Assembly: GCF_003285015.1 (NCBI RefSeq)
Contig: NZ_QMFB01000012.1
Span: forward strand, 186,001-250,000
Direction: 5' to 3'
Source of the DNA: Paenibacillus contaminans
Lineage (GTDB): Bacteria > Bacillota > Bacilli > Paenibacillales > NBRC-103111
Length of the DNA: 64,000 nt
The position numbers and the translations under genes are program-made. The notes below the pieces were generated by a model. It worked only from the letters and a program-made list of their open reading frames with translations, did not search any database and had not been told where the DNA came from. Positions 52,622-61,299 of this stretch are shown here, one piece after another (the stretch's first letter is position 1; each line of letters starts with the position of its first letter).

Positions 52622-53560
52622 CTAACTCTTGTTCGTGAAGCGGCTGCGAAGCGGAAAAACGGCATCCAGCAGCCCAAGCAGGCTAAACAGCGTAACGAAT
52701 CCCGGTATTACCGGATAGAGCACGACCATAACCGCTACTGCGGCGATCGGCAGCCGTTTTCCCCAGCCCTTCTGATACGAAACAAACGACAAGAATGAAA
52801 GAGACTGAATCACGAATGCAATGGTCAGCAGCGGATACAAATTAAGTACGATCGTTACCAGGGCGGAGTCGGATCGAATATCCATGAAAAAATCCAAAAC
52901 GATCGTAATCGCGTAGTAGAGCACGACCGACCTCGGCACTCTCCACTCGCGAAGCGGAGGCAGCCCCGGCAAATAAAGGCCTGAGCTTTTCAGGCGCCAC
53001 CGAGTCAGCGCGTGGGTCACCAAAGCGAAATACGCCGAAACGGTAATCATGAACATCGGGATCATCTGCACCATCATGCTTACGAGGAGATCCAGCTTAT
53101 CTTTAGGCAATACGCCGGTTATCAACTCGCCCATCGATGCGATCGTATCGTCCAGCAGATCTTTGTACGCCCCGATCGGGTTCGCCCCTAACAGCGAGGC
53201 CACGAGCAGAATAAGAAGCATCTCGCCGAGCAGCGTCAAAGTCCCCGCCATAATTACGCCGCGAGCCGACCATTTCTTTTTGTAAAGGCGCCCCATAACG
53301 ATGACGGGTACGAGGAAGAACAGGGAAAGCAGGATGAGGAATAGCCCGACCTTGCCCGTCAGGATATACAGCAAGAGAAGCAGAATCACATAAACGAAAG
53401 TAAACCGCTTGCTATCCAGCAACATGTACAAAACGAGCGGCGGAACCATTAGAAAACTGCTCGTTATGCCGTTAAGCGGAGTCAAAAAAGACAACATCAG
53501 CAATACGTAAATCACGCACCAAACGATAGTCGGAAAAATGCTTTTCGAGTCCCGGTTCAC
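52622..53560 (-). CDS. yybS: YybS-type membrane protein (DUF2232)
   Basis: 312 residues with about eight hydrophobic helices. It occupies the place of yybS, just upstream of gdpP, and matches its DUF2232 pattern (LYLPGLPPLREWRVPRSVVL). Substrate unknown; the fold resembles small-molecule transporter membrane subunits. It starts with GTG and the site before it is weak. Confidence 0.88.
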   Translation of the reverse strand: MNRDSKSIFPTIVWCVIYVLLMLSFLTPLNGITSSFLMVPPLVLYMLLDSKRFTFVYVILLLLLYILTGKVGLFLILLSLFFLVPVIVMGRLYKKKWSARGVIMAGTLTLLGEMLLILLVASLLGANPIGAYKDLLDDTIASMGELITGVLPKDKLDLLVSMMVQMIPMFMITVSAYFALVTHALTRWRLKSSGLYLPGLPPLREWRVPRSVVLYYAITIVLDFFMDIRSDSALVTIVLNLYPLLTIAFVIQSLSFLSFVSYQKGWGKRLPIAAVAVMVVLYPVIPGFVTLFSLLGLLDAVFPLRSRFTNKS

Positions 53561-53787
53561 TGCGAATCATCCAACTCCCTAAACCAGAGTGTAACCCTAT
53601 CTGCCCATATCGAGGCATAACCTGACGTTCGCGATGTCCGGTTTGCCTGACCGCATCGGAGAACCATCCCGTAACGGCCGCTTAATAGCTAGATTATACC
53701 ATAAACCGGACCGGTCTGTGCTAGTGCCCGCCTGCGCTTAGTTTGCTCCGGTGCAAGCTTCGCCCTTCAATTGCTTTCCGATAAATT
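53561..53787. other. Intergenic region between rpsR and yybS
   Basis: No gene. The promoter for the yybS-gdpP-rplI-dnaB operon is expected here, beyond the rpsR terminator. Confidence 0.55.
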
Positions 53788-53815
53788 AAAAAAGCAGCAA
53801 GGTTTCCCTTGCTGC
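53788..53815 (-). terminator. Terminator of the rpsF-ssb-rpsR operon
   Basis: Leftward, GCAGCAAGG pairs with CCTTGCTGC around a 4-base loop, followed by TTTTTTAATTT. It lies 14 bp after the rpsR stop. Confidence 0.92.
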
Positions 53816-53828
53816 CCGGTCCGAGAAA

Positions 53829-54107
53829 TTACTCGGTAGTGTATGGCAGTAACGCGATTTGACGCGAACGCTTGATAGCGATCGTCAGCATGCGCTGATA
53901 CTTCGCGGAAGTACCGGTCACACGGCGTGGCAAAATTTTGCCGCGCTCGCTGATGAACTTACGGAGCGTATCGATGTCTTTATAATCAATGTGTTGGATT
54001 TTGTTAACGGTAAAGTAACAAACCTTACGGCGTTTGTTGCGTCCGCCTTTTTTCGAAAACTTGCGGTCGCCGCGATCTTCGCCGCCATCTCTTTGTTTGA
54101 AGACCAT
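53829..54107 (-). CDS. rpsR: 30S ribosomal protein S18
   Basis: 92 residues. The conserved core KVCYFTVNKIQHIDYKDIDT, RKFISERGKILPRRVTG and the terminal KRSRQIALLPYT identify S18. Last gene of the rpsF-ssb-rpsR operon. Confidence 0.98.
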   Translation of the reverse strand: MVFKQRDGGEDRGDRKFSKKGGRNKRRKVCYFTVNKIQHIDYKDIDTLRKFISERGKILPRRVTGTSAKYQRMLTIAIKRSRQIALLPYTTE

Positions 54108-54128
54108 TTCGTTTCAGTCCTTTCTCCA

Positions 54129-54608
54129 TTAGAATGGCAAATCATCGTCAGAAATATCGATCGGTTTTCCATCGTCAGAAAAAGGATCTTGATTGTTGCG
54201 TGCTCCCCCGAAGGAACGATTCTGGCTCGGTGCCGGAGGTGCGAATTCATCGCGCGCCGCTCCGCCTCCGCCGCCTTGGTTCTGGCTGTTGGCCGATTCC
54301 AAGAAACGGACGTTGTCGGCAACGACTTCCGTCACGTATACCTTGCGTCCTTCGTTATTGTCATAGTTGCGCACCTGCATACGGCCTTCCACTGCCGCAA
54401 GACGTCCCTTACGCAAATAATTCGCGCAGTGCTCCGCCTGCTGCCGCCAAACGACGACAGGAATGAAATCCGCTTCGCGCTCCTTCTGCTGGTTCGAGAA
54501 CGGCCTATCGACCGCAAGCGTAAACTGAGTTACCGCCACACCCGCAGGTGTATACCGCAGCTCCGGATCACGCGTTAGTCTGCCGATCAGAATAACACGG
54601 TTCAACAA
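54129..54608 (-). CDS. ssb: Single-stranded DNA-binding protein
   Basis: 159 residues from a TTG at 54608, chosen because it gives the canonical start (Met-Leu-Asn-Arg-Val) and GGAGGGG lies six bases upstream. An OB-fold of about 110 residues (LIGRLTRDPELRYTPAGVAV) precedes a Gly/Asn-rich linker. The acidic tip ISDDDLPF binds partner proteins in replication and repair. Confidence 0.97.
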   Translation of the reverse strand: MLNRVILIGRLTRDPELRYTPAGVAVTQFTLAVDRPFSNQQKEREADFIPVVVWRQQAEHCANYLRKGRLAAVEGRMQVRNYDNNEGRKVYVTEVVADNVRFLESANSQNQGGGGGAARDEFAPPAPSQNRSFGGARNNQDPFSDDGKPIDISDDDLPF

Positions 54609-54648
54609 AGTAATCCCCTCCAACGATCGAACTAACAAAAAGCTTGTC

Positions 54649-54933
54649 TTACGCTACGTCTTTAACGATCAGGTAACGAATGATTTCATCGGAAATCTTC
54701 ATTACACGCTCAAGCTCCGCTACGACAGCCGGCGTACCGTTGAAGTGGACGAGAACAAAGTGCCCGTCACGAAGCTTGTTGATCTCATACGCAAGACGGC
54801 GCTTGCCCATCACATCGCTTTTTGTTACTTCGCCACCGTTCTCGATGATGCCTTGGAACTTCTCGATGGTGGACTGAACAGCTTCAGCCTCGATGTCGGT
54901 ACGAATAATGTACATTATTTCGTATTTGCGCAT
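54649..54933 (-). CDS. rpsF: 30S ribosomal protein S6
   Basis: 94 residues beginning RKYEIMYIIRTDIEAE, with SDVMGKRRLAYEINKLRDGH typical of S6. AAAGGAGGTGA precedes the ATG. First gene of the rpsF-ssb-rpsR operon; S6 partners S18 on the ribosome. Confidence 0.98.
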   Translation of the reverse strand: MRKYEIMYIIRTDIEAEAVQSTIEKFQGIIENGGEVTKSDVMGKRRLAYEINKLRDGHFVLVHFNGTPAVVAELERVMKISDEIIRYLIVKDVA

Positions 54934-55165
54934 GGTTGATTCACCTCCTTTTGGTCTAAACGGCCCCTTCCGCAGCTACGGAAAGAGCAAGGAGCGAGGA
55001 TGCTTGGTATTCCCAGAAAACTCGCACCATAATACTATACCAGATTCGGTTGTGCGTTACAACCAAACCGATGCATTCCCCTTCATTTCCCTCAAATTGT
55101 ATGCCGAAGGTTTACATGCCTTCCCTGTTATCCGCTCATACTAACCGATATCGGAGGTGAGTGCG
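54934..55165. promoter_or_regulatory. Divergent control region of rpsF and the YjzC-like gene
   Basis: 232 bp between oppositely directed genes. In the rpsF leader, bases 54966-54985 can form a stem (CTTTCCG with CGGAAGG) just before the ribosome binding site. Firmicute rpsF leaders often carry an S6:S18-binding element, so this is a candidate for feedback control; I could not confirm the motif. Confidence 0.4.
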
Positions 55166-55354
55166 ATGGGTGAAAGAACCGAATTCCGTCCGGGCGAATC
55201 CGTGCCGAAGAGCGGCGACTACATCGAAATTGGCGAGAACGATTTCCACATGGGCATCCAAAATCCCAAAACCGTAACCTTGGAGAAAGGCGACGCCTTT
55301 CCGAACACGACCAACCATAATCGGAAATGGACGACGAAAACCAGACACTCCTAA
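55166..55354 (+). CDS. YjzC-like small protein
   Basis: 62 residues from the ATG at 55166 behind GGAGGTGAG. The pattern FRPGESVPKSGDYIEIGEND, then DAFPNTTNHNRKW, matches the YjzC-like family of small Bacillales proteins of unknown function. It is divergent from rpsF. Confidence 0.82.
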   Translation: MGERTEFRPGESVPKSGDYIEIGENDFHMGIQNPKTVTLEKGDAFPNTTNHNRKWTTKTRHS

Positions 55355-55366
55355 CATAAGGATGAG

Positions 55367-55624
55367 ATGCGGATGAGAAAATTTACGATCGTTTTGACGC
55401 TAATCGGCGCAGCGCTTTGTCTTGTCCATTTTATCGGGCTTGATCCGAAAAACATGCTGCTGTTTTCGTTTAGCGTGCCGCTGTGGTTCGTCCCCATTTT
55501 CGCCGACATCCGCGACGTCAATTTGTATTTTGCCTACTTCTTGACGATCGTTTCCTGGGGACTGATGGGGTATGCCATCGATTGGTACGTTCAAAAATAC
55601 AGAACCCGGCGCCATAGCGAATAA
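55367..55624 (+). CDS. Small integral membrane protein
   Basis: About 83-85 residues (two nearby ATGs). Three hydrophobic segments: FTIVLTLIGAALCLVHFIGL, MLLFSFSVPLWFVPIF and YFAYFLTIVSWGLMGYAIDW. Begins 12 bp after the YjzC-like gene and ends before a terminator, so the two form an operon. Function unknown. Confidence 0.8.
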   Translation: MRMRKFTIVLTLIGAALCLVHFIGLDPKNMLLFSFSVPLWFVPIFADIRDVNLYFAYFLTIVSWGLMGYAIDWYVQKYRTRRHSE

Positions 55625-55634
55625 GCTCTCCAAG

Positions 55635-55668
55635 AAAAACCTTCAAAGCGTAAGCCTTGAAGGTTTTT
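55635..55668 (+). terminator. Terminator of the YjzC-like operon
   Basis: AAAAACCTTCAA and TTGAAGGTTTTT form a 12-bp stem with a 10-base loop, ending in a T-run. Confidence 0.9.
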
Positions 55669-55736
55669 AAATTGGATTGCGGCAAACCGGCGGCGTTAGC
55701 CAGATAGCTTTTTCGTTCCTGACACGATCTGTTCGC

Positions 55737-56618
55737 TTATTTCACTTGAAGCAGCCACTCCAGCATTGCCATCAGTTTTGCTTCTGTATGCGGGGAATTC
55801 GATTCGGCCGATATCCGATAAAATAATCCCGAATTACCCATACCGGATCTCCATACCAGCTCCGTTCCGCTCTCGTTCGTCGAAAGCAAGCCTTCGGCGC
55901 CCCTTATGTTCACTTTGCCGATTGTTGACATCTTGCTTAAATCGGTGTAATACGTCCCCCACCGTTTGGCTTCGGTAATCGAAGCGGATACAGACTCGCC
56001 TTCTACAAGAGCGCGCACCGTCACACCGGTTATTTCTTCTTCTACGTTTACCAGCAACGCAGCTATTTGCCCTTCGTTCGTTATGCTTTGCTTTTGCAGT
56101 TGGGCAATGTCGGGCTCACCGACATGATGCTGGATACTCCCCTCCACGAATGCTATAGATTCGCTGTCTTGCCAAGGCAGCGCAAACAATGGGCCTGCCT
56201 GGCTTCTCAACACATCCAGACTGGTTAGACGGAGAGGCTTTTCCATGACGCTTACGATGCCCTCCGGATTTCCTTCCTGCTTATATATCGCTACCGCCTC
56301 ACCGGGCTGAATGCGTTCCAGGGCAGCGTCCAGCTCCTCCGCCGTGTACACAGACGGCTTGTTGTCTTGATCATATGCTCTAATGGAAAGCGTCTGATCG
56401 CCTTTATCGTTAAAAAGAGATATCGACGTGAAATAGGCATAGCCGCTGCCCACCAATGCGAGCAGCAGCACCGATGCTAAAATAACTGTCCTCGATGTAA
56501 TGTTGTAACGTTTCCTATTATAAGGTAGCTTTACCCGTCTCATGATTTCGTCGTGAACGTCGATTTCCGGGATGGCGAGCTTCTCAAGCTTCTTTTCTAT
56601 CGTTTGATTAGTGATCAA
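55737..56618 (-). CDS. Anti-sigma-type membrane protein partnered with the ECF sigma factor
   Basis: 293 residues. A cytoplasmic N-terminus of about 40 residues, one membrane segment (TVILASVLLLALVGSGYAYF) and a large external domain rich in beta strands. It overlaps the ECF sigma gene by 11 bp. The layout is that of a membrane anti-sigma factor that holds the sigma factor until an envelope signal arrives. No zinc-binding ZAS motif is visible, so the binding mode is unclear. Confidence 0.75.
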   Translation of the reverse strand: MITNQTIEKKLEKLAIPEIDVHDEIMRRVKLPYNRKRYNITSRTVILASVLLLALVGSGYAYFTSISLFNDKGDQTLSIRAYDQDNKPSVYTAEELDAALERIQPGEAVAIYKQEGNPEGIVSVMEKPLRLTSLDVLRSQAGPLFALPWQDSESIAFVEGSIQHHVGEPDIAQLQKQSITNEGQIAALLVNVEEEITGVTVRALVEGESVSASITEAKRWGTYYTDLSKMSTIGKVNIRGAEGLLSTNESGTELVWRSGMGNSGLFYRISAESNSPHTEAKLMAMLEWLLQVK

Positions 56619-57174
56619 TCTGCACCCCTCCTTTTAGGTTATCTTGCACTTGTACCCGTTCCGTCGTTTGCAGTTTCTTCCTCGCTCTTTCGAATTGCTT
56701 TCGCAAGCTGGCCGGCTTCGCCTTGAATATAACGCTCATTTCCTCGTAACTCATCCCATGGATGACTTTAAGGATGACCAGTCCCCTCGCATCCGGCGGA
56801 AGCGGCTCCAGCAAAGCCATTACTTCGGCGTCCGATTCGTCAGTCTTTACGCCGCTTCCTTGCACGGCCGTTTCATGGGCCATCCTTCGAAACAAGGCGA
56901 GCAGTCGTCCTCTCTTTTTCATTTTGTTGAGACACATGCGGTGGGCGATCGTCAGAAGCCAACCGACAAAAGCGCCGGTCTCCTCATACCGGTGCAGCTG
57001 CTCATAAGCGCGTACGAATGTTTCTTGTACAGTGTCTTCCGCATCCTGCCGATTGCCGAGCATTGGGTAGCAATACCGAAATACCTTTTGCTGAAGATGG
57101 CGCACCAGCTCCGAAAAGGCATCCTGCCGGCCTTGCTTCGCCAAGCTAACGAGGTGCTCCAGATGCTCTTCCAT
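56608..57174 (-). CDS. ECF RNA polymerase sigma factor
   Basis: 188 residues from the ATG at 57174, seven bases after GGAGG; another ATG two codons earlier lies too close. Region 2 contains DAEDTVQETFVRAYEQLHRY and WLLTIAHRMCLNKMKKRGR; region 4 contains LPPDARGLVILKVIHGMSYEEMS and a helix-turn-helix ending LRKQFERARKKL. It directs transcription of a small envelope-stress-type regulon; target promoters are unknown. Confidence 0.93.
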   Translation of the reverse strand: MEEHLEHLVSLAKQGRQDAFSELVRHLQQKVFRYCYPMLGNRQDAEDTVQETFVRAYEQLHRYEETGAFVGWLLTIAHRMCLNKMKKRGRLLALFRRMAHETAVQGSGVKTDESDAEVMALLEPLPPDARGLVILKVIHGMSYEEMSVIFKAKPASLRKQFERARKKLQTTERVQVQDNLKGGVQIDH

Positions 57175-57272
57175 GTTCATTCCTCCCTCCCTTCTTATCT
57201 GTTAACAATGCTTTTGCCCGGTTTGTGACACCGATCTGCACTTATTTGTTCCGATCATAATTATCCCCGCAC

Positions 57273-57371
57273 TTATCCACAGTGTTGATAACCACCCCAA
57301 ATAGGCGCTATCCTTGTTGCGGGAAGTTATTCACATGTTGAAAACTTCGCTTATTTTCGGATTTATCCACA
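57273..57371. promoter_or_regulatory. Cluster of DnaA boxes
   Basis: TTATCCACA occurs at 57273-57281 and 57363-57371, and TTATTCACA at 57327-57335, all on the plus strand. TGTTGATAA at 57283-57291 is a one-mismatch box on the minus strand. The first two nearly touch. Such spacing within 100 bp is unlikely by chance, given the AT content, and suggests DnaA binding upstream of the ECF sigma gene or near a replication-control site. Confidence 0.7.
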
Positions 57372-58077
57372 GGTGGATAGCGATTTAGAGCTTTCCTAAG
57401 CTATCCTTGGAATCCCTTTTAAATACTGACCTCGTTAAAAAAAATCCGTATCGGAACAGCTTGATCTTATCATCGAACCGTTTAAGAGTTTTCCGAACCG
57501 CGGCACGCGGTGCTTGGTCACACGTCGGCGGTCAATCCTCGTGCAGCCGGTACAGCCGGAAACTTGATTTCCCTTGCTGCATCTAGCTGCAGGGCCCTGG
57601 AATCTTCCGACGAGCATTTCCATTGAATATGGGCAATGGATCATTTCACACCTTACATGGCTTGGTAGGAGCTTGGCCTAGGATGTGCTGAAAGGTTACA
57701 TTCGCGTTCTTAGAAAGGCGCCTGAAAGGAAAGCACGGACGTCAAAGGAATCTTAAAGCCGCTATAACGTGGACTGAAGGCTCTTCGCAATGGCATAAAA
57801 GCAGCCCCCGGAATGACTTCGAGGACAGCCCCTAGCTTTGTTGAAAGTGACAGTGACAGACGCGTAATCTTACGGCCCCACTGCCCCATCCCCTTTCACC
57901 AGAACTGCGAACCTTAACCTCGACCTTCAGTTAAAGCGGCTGCTCCCTAATGGATCGCGGCTGCACAGTGCGTTACAAAATGTATCGACGACCATGTCAG
58001 TACTCGTCACGGCTTACTGCACGACCGAGGGTCTCCGGTCTAATAATGACCTTAAAAGATCAACAAAAAAGGCCCAG

Positions 58078-58106
58078 CATCACGCTAGACCTCTTTAAAT
58101 ATATTC
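58078..58106 (-). terminator. Hairpin downstream of the tRNA fragment
   Basis: Leftward, GGTCTAGC pairs with GCTGGGCC with a G-U pair, followed by TTTTTTG. Confidence 0.65.
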
Positions 58107-58153
58107 CTAAATACGTTTTCCCTTACCCCCTTCTTCACCTCTTCAAAAGCAAC

Positions 58154-58182
58154 AAAAAAGCGGCCTCTCATGAGAGACCGCT
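58154..58182 (-). terminator. Terminator of the tRNA-Ser gene
   Basis: Leftward, AGCGGTCTCTCA pairs with TGAGAGGCCGCT with one mismatch, followed by TTTTTTGTTG. It lies 14 bp past the tRNA 3' end. Confidence 0.85.
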
Positions 58183-58195
58183 GTGTTTGTATGTA

Positions 58196-58256
58196 TGGCG
58201 GAAAGGGTGGGATTCGAACCCACGCACGGCTCGCACCGCCTAGCTGATTTCGAGTC
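58196..58256 (-). tRNA. 3' portion of tRNA-Ser (CGA), element attachment site
   Basis: Read leftward this is a class II tRNA from the anticodon loop to CCA: CTCGAAA (anticodon CGA), a long variable arm with CGG/CCG pairing, the T arm GTGGGTTCGAATCCCAC, then CCTTTCCGCCA. The 5' half is absent: the sequence before the anticodon loop (58257 onward) does not form acceptor or D arms. This is what insertion of a prophage into the 3' part of a tRNA gene leaves on the chromosomal side. The rebuilt full tRNA should lie beyond the right edge of the window. Confidence 0.85.
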
Positions 58257-58884
58257 ACGTATTTGCCGCTATAAGTCGTACAGTCCCGTTAGTATCAACG
58301 GTCAGCTTACGGTCACATAGCGTACTGATTCCGGCACTTCTGCGCTTATTAGGTTCTTTCCTATTATATAGCGTATAGAGTGCGGAATCAACGTCGACCC
58401 CATGAGGTAAAATTTTTGTAAGAAATGTTTGCGGACCAGGTAAACGGCCCATCCGGCAGACACCCCCGCCCCCTATGCCCGAATGTTACGGTTATTCATT
58501 CATATGCAACCGGATGCCTAGCTGATTGGTAATCATAACGGTATCGTCACCGCTCACAAGCCGCATGGTTACGCGATAAATCGGTTCTCATACGATTATG
58601 CAGCGTATTCAGCCGGTGATTCCGGTCATATGGCGCATAAATATTCGTTGACCCCCGTGAGTTTCAAGAGACACACGTCCGGCAGGCACTCGGCGGATGA
58701 TTTGCGGAATTCGCCTCTTCTACGTTAAGCATTGTTAACCTACGTTAATCAACGTTAAGTCGCGTTTCATCTATTGAAACCATCATTATGACGTTATCAA
58801 TTCGCGGTTAACACGGACAAAAAAAGAGCGGAGCCGCGACGCTATACAAGCCGCCACAACTCCGCTGTTTTAGTACGTTCTGTG
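58257..58884. other. Left end of the prophage-like element
   Basis: Between the tRNA fragment and the tape measure gene. A short leftward frame at 58255-58452 ends VDTNGTVRLIAANT, and another tail at about 58495-58590 reads SGDDTVMITNQLGIRLHMNE. Both may be small phage genes or decayed tails. The terminator of the tape measure gene is at 58819-58866. No integrase is seen here. Confidence 0.5.
58819..58866 (-). terminator. Terminator after the tape measure gene
   Basis: Leftward, AGCGGAG pairs with CTCCGCT with inner pairing, followed by CTTTTTTTG. Confidence 0.8.
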
Positions 58885-60957
58885 TCATGCGCCACCTTCG
58901 GCCGCATATTTCAATTCCCGATAGATCGCTCCCATCAAGGCATCAACATCTTTTTCCGTGTATCCTGTCCCTTGGATCGTAATACCGCCGAAGTTGTACG
59001 TCGTGTTACCTCCGCCATTGCCCCGCGAATACTCCCGGTTCTCCTCCGCCGTCATGACGCGCTCACCCTTATGGAGCCTAGCCGTATACCCGTCGTAAGG
59101 AACACGCGCTAAGCCGCCGGCATGTGATCCGTCCGCTTTTTGTTTCGTCTGCGGGAGTACGTCCTTAAACGTTACCATATCTTTGACCGTACCCGGCGAA
59201 GGCGAAAAGTCCGGAAGCCATTTCCCGACATTGTCAAGCCAGCCCGTAACCTTCTTCGGAATACCGGTTGACGCAAAACTGTCTTTGGTCTGTTGCGTAT
59301 ACCCTTCAGTAGCTACCATTGCGGCCGCGAGTGCTTTCGCTTGGGCGGGACCAGGCGTAGCAATGAACGTAAGAGCAGCCGCTATACCTGGGCTATTCTT
59401 CATAAATTCACGGAGGCCTACCGTAATCCCGTCTCCAACCATTCCGCCAAGCGTCTTCGCCATCTTCAGCAAGGGTTCCGAATTATCTTTCATGAAATTC
59501 GAAAGATCATTCATCGACTCCTTGATTTGATCTTTGCCGCCGTTCGCGTACCAGTGATTGATAGAGTCCGTAAGCTTGTCAAATACGAACGATACTTTCG
59601 CCTGTATTCCGTCTAAGTTGCGAAATTCCGGATTGTTCAGAAAGTTCGTTTTAACGTATCTCGAAGCCCGGTCGACGGCGCTCTCGACCGACGCGATAAT
59701 AGCCGGCGAATACTTCGTTACTGTATCCGTAAGCCCCATCATTACGCGGCGCATAACCGGCAGGAACGGTTTGCCTAGCGAGATTTGCAGTGACTCGAAT
59801 GCGCTTTTGAATAACTCGACCGAGCCGGCCGCCGATTCCATCTTCTTATTCGCGACTTGAAGCGCGGTAACTTTGCTCATTTCATCGCGGAATTCAGCTA
59901 CGCCTTTAGCGCCGGCTTTATACAGCGTAGTAGCCGCTTTCACGCCATCAGTTCCGAAGATATCAAGCATCGTCGCTGTCCGGTCCTGTTCCGTCATGCT
60001 ACCGAGCGTATCGCGTAGGACTTGCGCCACTTCAGCGAGGTCTTTGATTTTTCCGTTCTTAAAGAATTTGTTCGCTTTCCCGATACCAAGTCCGAGCCGT
60101 TCGAACAATTCCGCTGCCTTGTCCGTTTGAGGCTGCAAATACATAAGCATCGATTTAAACGAAGTACCGGCGTCTGATCCGTTCTTAAGTCCGTCATTAC
60201 TCATAAGGCCGATCGCTGCGTTCAAGTCCGAGAAGGAGATACCGACCATATCCGCAACTCCGCCGGCTGACGCAAGCGCGTAACCGATACCACGAACGTC
60301 CGTAGCCGCAGCGTTTGCCGCTCCCGCCATGATATCCGCAGTCTGTGCCGCAGATAGGCCGTCTTTGCGGAACGCGTTCATTGCGGTTGCCATTGTTTCG
60401 GCAGCTTCCGTCAAGTCCAAACTCCCCGCCGTAGCGAGGTTAAGCGCCGCTTCAAGCCCGCCGGCTTGCGCGTTTGCCGGAGACATGCCGGCCTTCAGCA
60501 ATTCTTCGAGTCCCTTCGCGGCTTCCAATGCACTAAATTTCGTAGCCTTGCCCATATCAAGCGAAAGCTTTTCCATTTTCGCCATTTCATCCGCTGCGAG
60601 TCCGGTTAATGCCTCGACCGATTTAAGCTGATGTTCGAAGTCCATTGCCTTGCTGATCGCTGAACCTGCGAAGATGCCGCCAACCGCAACCGCAGCGGCT
60701 CCTCCCGCGACGGCCATTTTACCGGCTGCACTCACCATTCTTCGCGTGGAACTCGTTACTCTATCGTTAGCCTTTTCGAGCATATTCGCGCTTCTTGTCT
60801 GCTTGTCGTTAGCGTCAGACGCCCTGTTTCCGGATGCCGCGAGGTCTTTGTTCGCCTGCTCCATCCGCTTGACGGCGCTAGTTGCCGACTTTAGCCCCGG
60901 CGTCATCTTATCGACGAGTGAAATCGTCGCGGATAACTTAATTGACAAGCGCGTCAC
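58885..60957 (-). CDS. Phage tail tape measure protein (TP901 type)
   Basis: 690 residues. The N-terminal ~110 residues form a coiled coil (LKSATSAVKRMEQANKDLAA). Then comes the TP901-type core (SALEAAKGLEELLKAGMSPA, AADIMAGAANAAATDVRGIG-like segments, ISFSDLNAAIGLMSNDGLKN), a middle helical part with hydrophobic stretches, and a C-terminus with LARVPYDGYTARLHKGERVM, a pattern common at the end of these proteins. It sets tail length and helps DNA entry. The ATG lies inside the end of the preceding gene. Confidence 0.92.
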   Translation of the reverse strand: MTRLSIKLSATISLVDKMTPGLKSATSAVKRMEQANKDLAASGNRASDANDKQTRSANMLEKANDRVTSSTRRMVSAAGKMAVAGGAAAVAVGGIFAGSAISKAMDFEHQLKSVEALTGLAADEMAKMEKLSLDMGKATKFSALEAAKGLEELLKAGMSPANAQAGGLEAALNLATAGSLDLTEAAETMATAMNAFRKDGLSAAQTADIMAGAANAAATDVRGIGYALASAGGVADMVGISFSDLNAAIGLMSNDGLKNGSDAGTSFKSMLMYLQPQTDKAAELFERLGLGIGKANKFFKNGKIKDLAEVAQVLRDTLGSMTEQDRTATMLDIFGTDGVKAATTLYKAGAKGVAEFRDEMSKVTALQVANKKMESAAGSVELFKSAFESLQISLGKPFLPVMRRVMMGLTDTVTKYSPAIIASVESAVDRASRYVKTNFLNNPEFRNLDGIQAKVSFVFDKLTDSINHWYANGGKDQIKESMNDLSNFMKDNSEPLLKMAKTLGGMVGDGITVGLREFMKNSPGIAAALTFIATPGPAQAKALAAAMVATEGYTQQTKDSFASTGIPKKVTGWLDNVGKWLPDFSPSPGTVKDMVTFKDVLPQTKQKADGSHAGGLARVPYDGYTARLHKGERVMTAEENREYSRGNGGGNTTYNFGGITIQGTGYTEKDVDALMGAIYRELKYAAEGGA

Positions 60958-61228
60958 ATCCCATCAAGCGGGCGAACTTACGCTTCAAGTGGTCGATTTG
61001 CTCGCGTACTTTCGCAGTTTGGCGAGGCGTACGCGCTTCCTTCGCCGCGTGAACGAGTTTTACCGCTTCTCGTAGTGCGACGAATAAGCTTCGCAGATTA
61101 CCGTTTTCACTGTGCTTTAGCGGCTCCGCAGCCTGTAGAAACCGCCTGTACTCACGCCTATCATCGCAGGCTAGTTCGTATGACGCGACCACCGATTCTA
61201 TGAGCCTGTATTCTTCATTTGTAAACAT
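60938..61228 (-). CDS. Small phage protein before the tape measure gene
   Basis: 96 residues from the ATG at 61228, seven bases after GGAGG. Helical and charged (FTNEEYRLIESVVASYELAC near the start). By position it could be part of the tail assembly chaperone pair, but no frameshift site linking it to the preceding gene is evident. Confidence 0.7.
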   Translation of the reverse strand: MFTNEEYRLIESVVASYELACDDRREYRRFLQAAEPLKHSENGNLRSLFVALREAVKLVHAAKEARTPRQTAKVREQIDHLKRKFARLMGCDALVN

Positions 61229-61299
61229 TCTGATTCCTCCGATATAACGCAAAAAGGCCGACGCTGTGAACGCCGACCCTTCTCGTTTGATTGTGTCCT

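Larger units (their letters stand above)
57175..58195. other. Kilobase-long intergenic region
   Basis: No convincing gene. It holds the DnaA-box cluster (57273-57371) and two hairpins near the tRNA fragment (58078-58106 and 58154-58182). Frames at 57435-57644 and 57950-58243 look accidental; the latter reads through the tRNA fragment. Confidence 0.6.

Noticed and set aside
57273..57371. DnaA-box cluster as the chromosomal origin itself
   Set aside because: No dnaA or dnaN gene is adjacent, no AT-rich unwinding region is evident, and rpsF-ssb-rpsR is normally several kilobases from oriC.
57950..58243. Rightward frame of 97 codons ending in WDSNPRTARTA
   Set aside because: Its end is a translation of the tRNA-Ser fragment on the opposite strand and its upstream part has no ribosome binding site or recognisable product.
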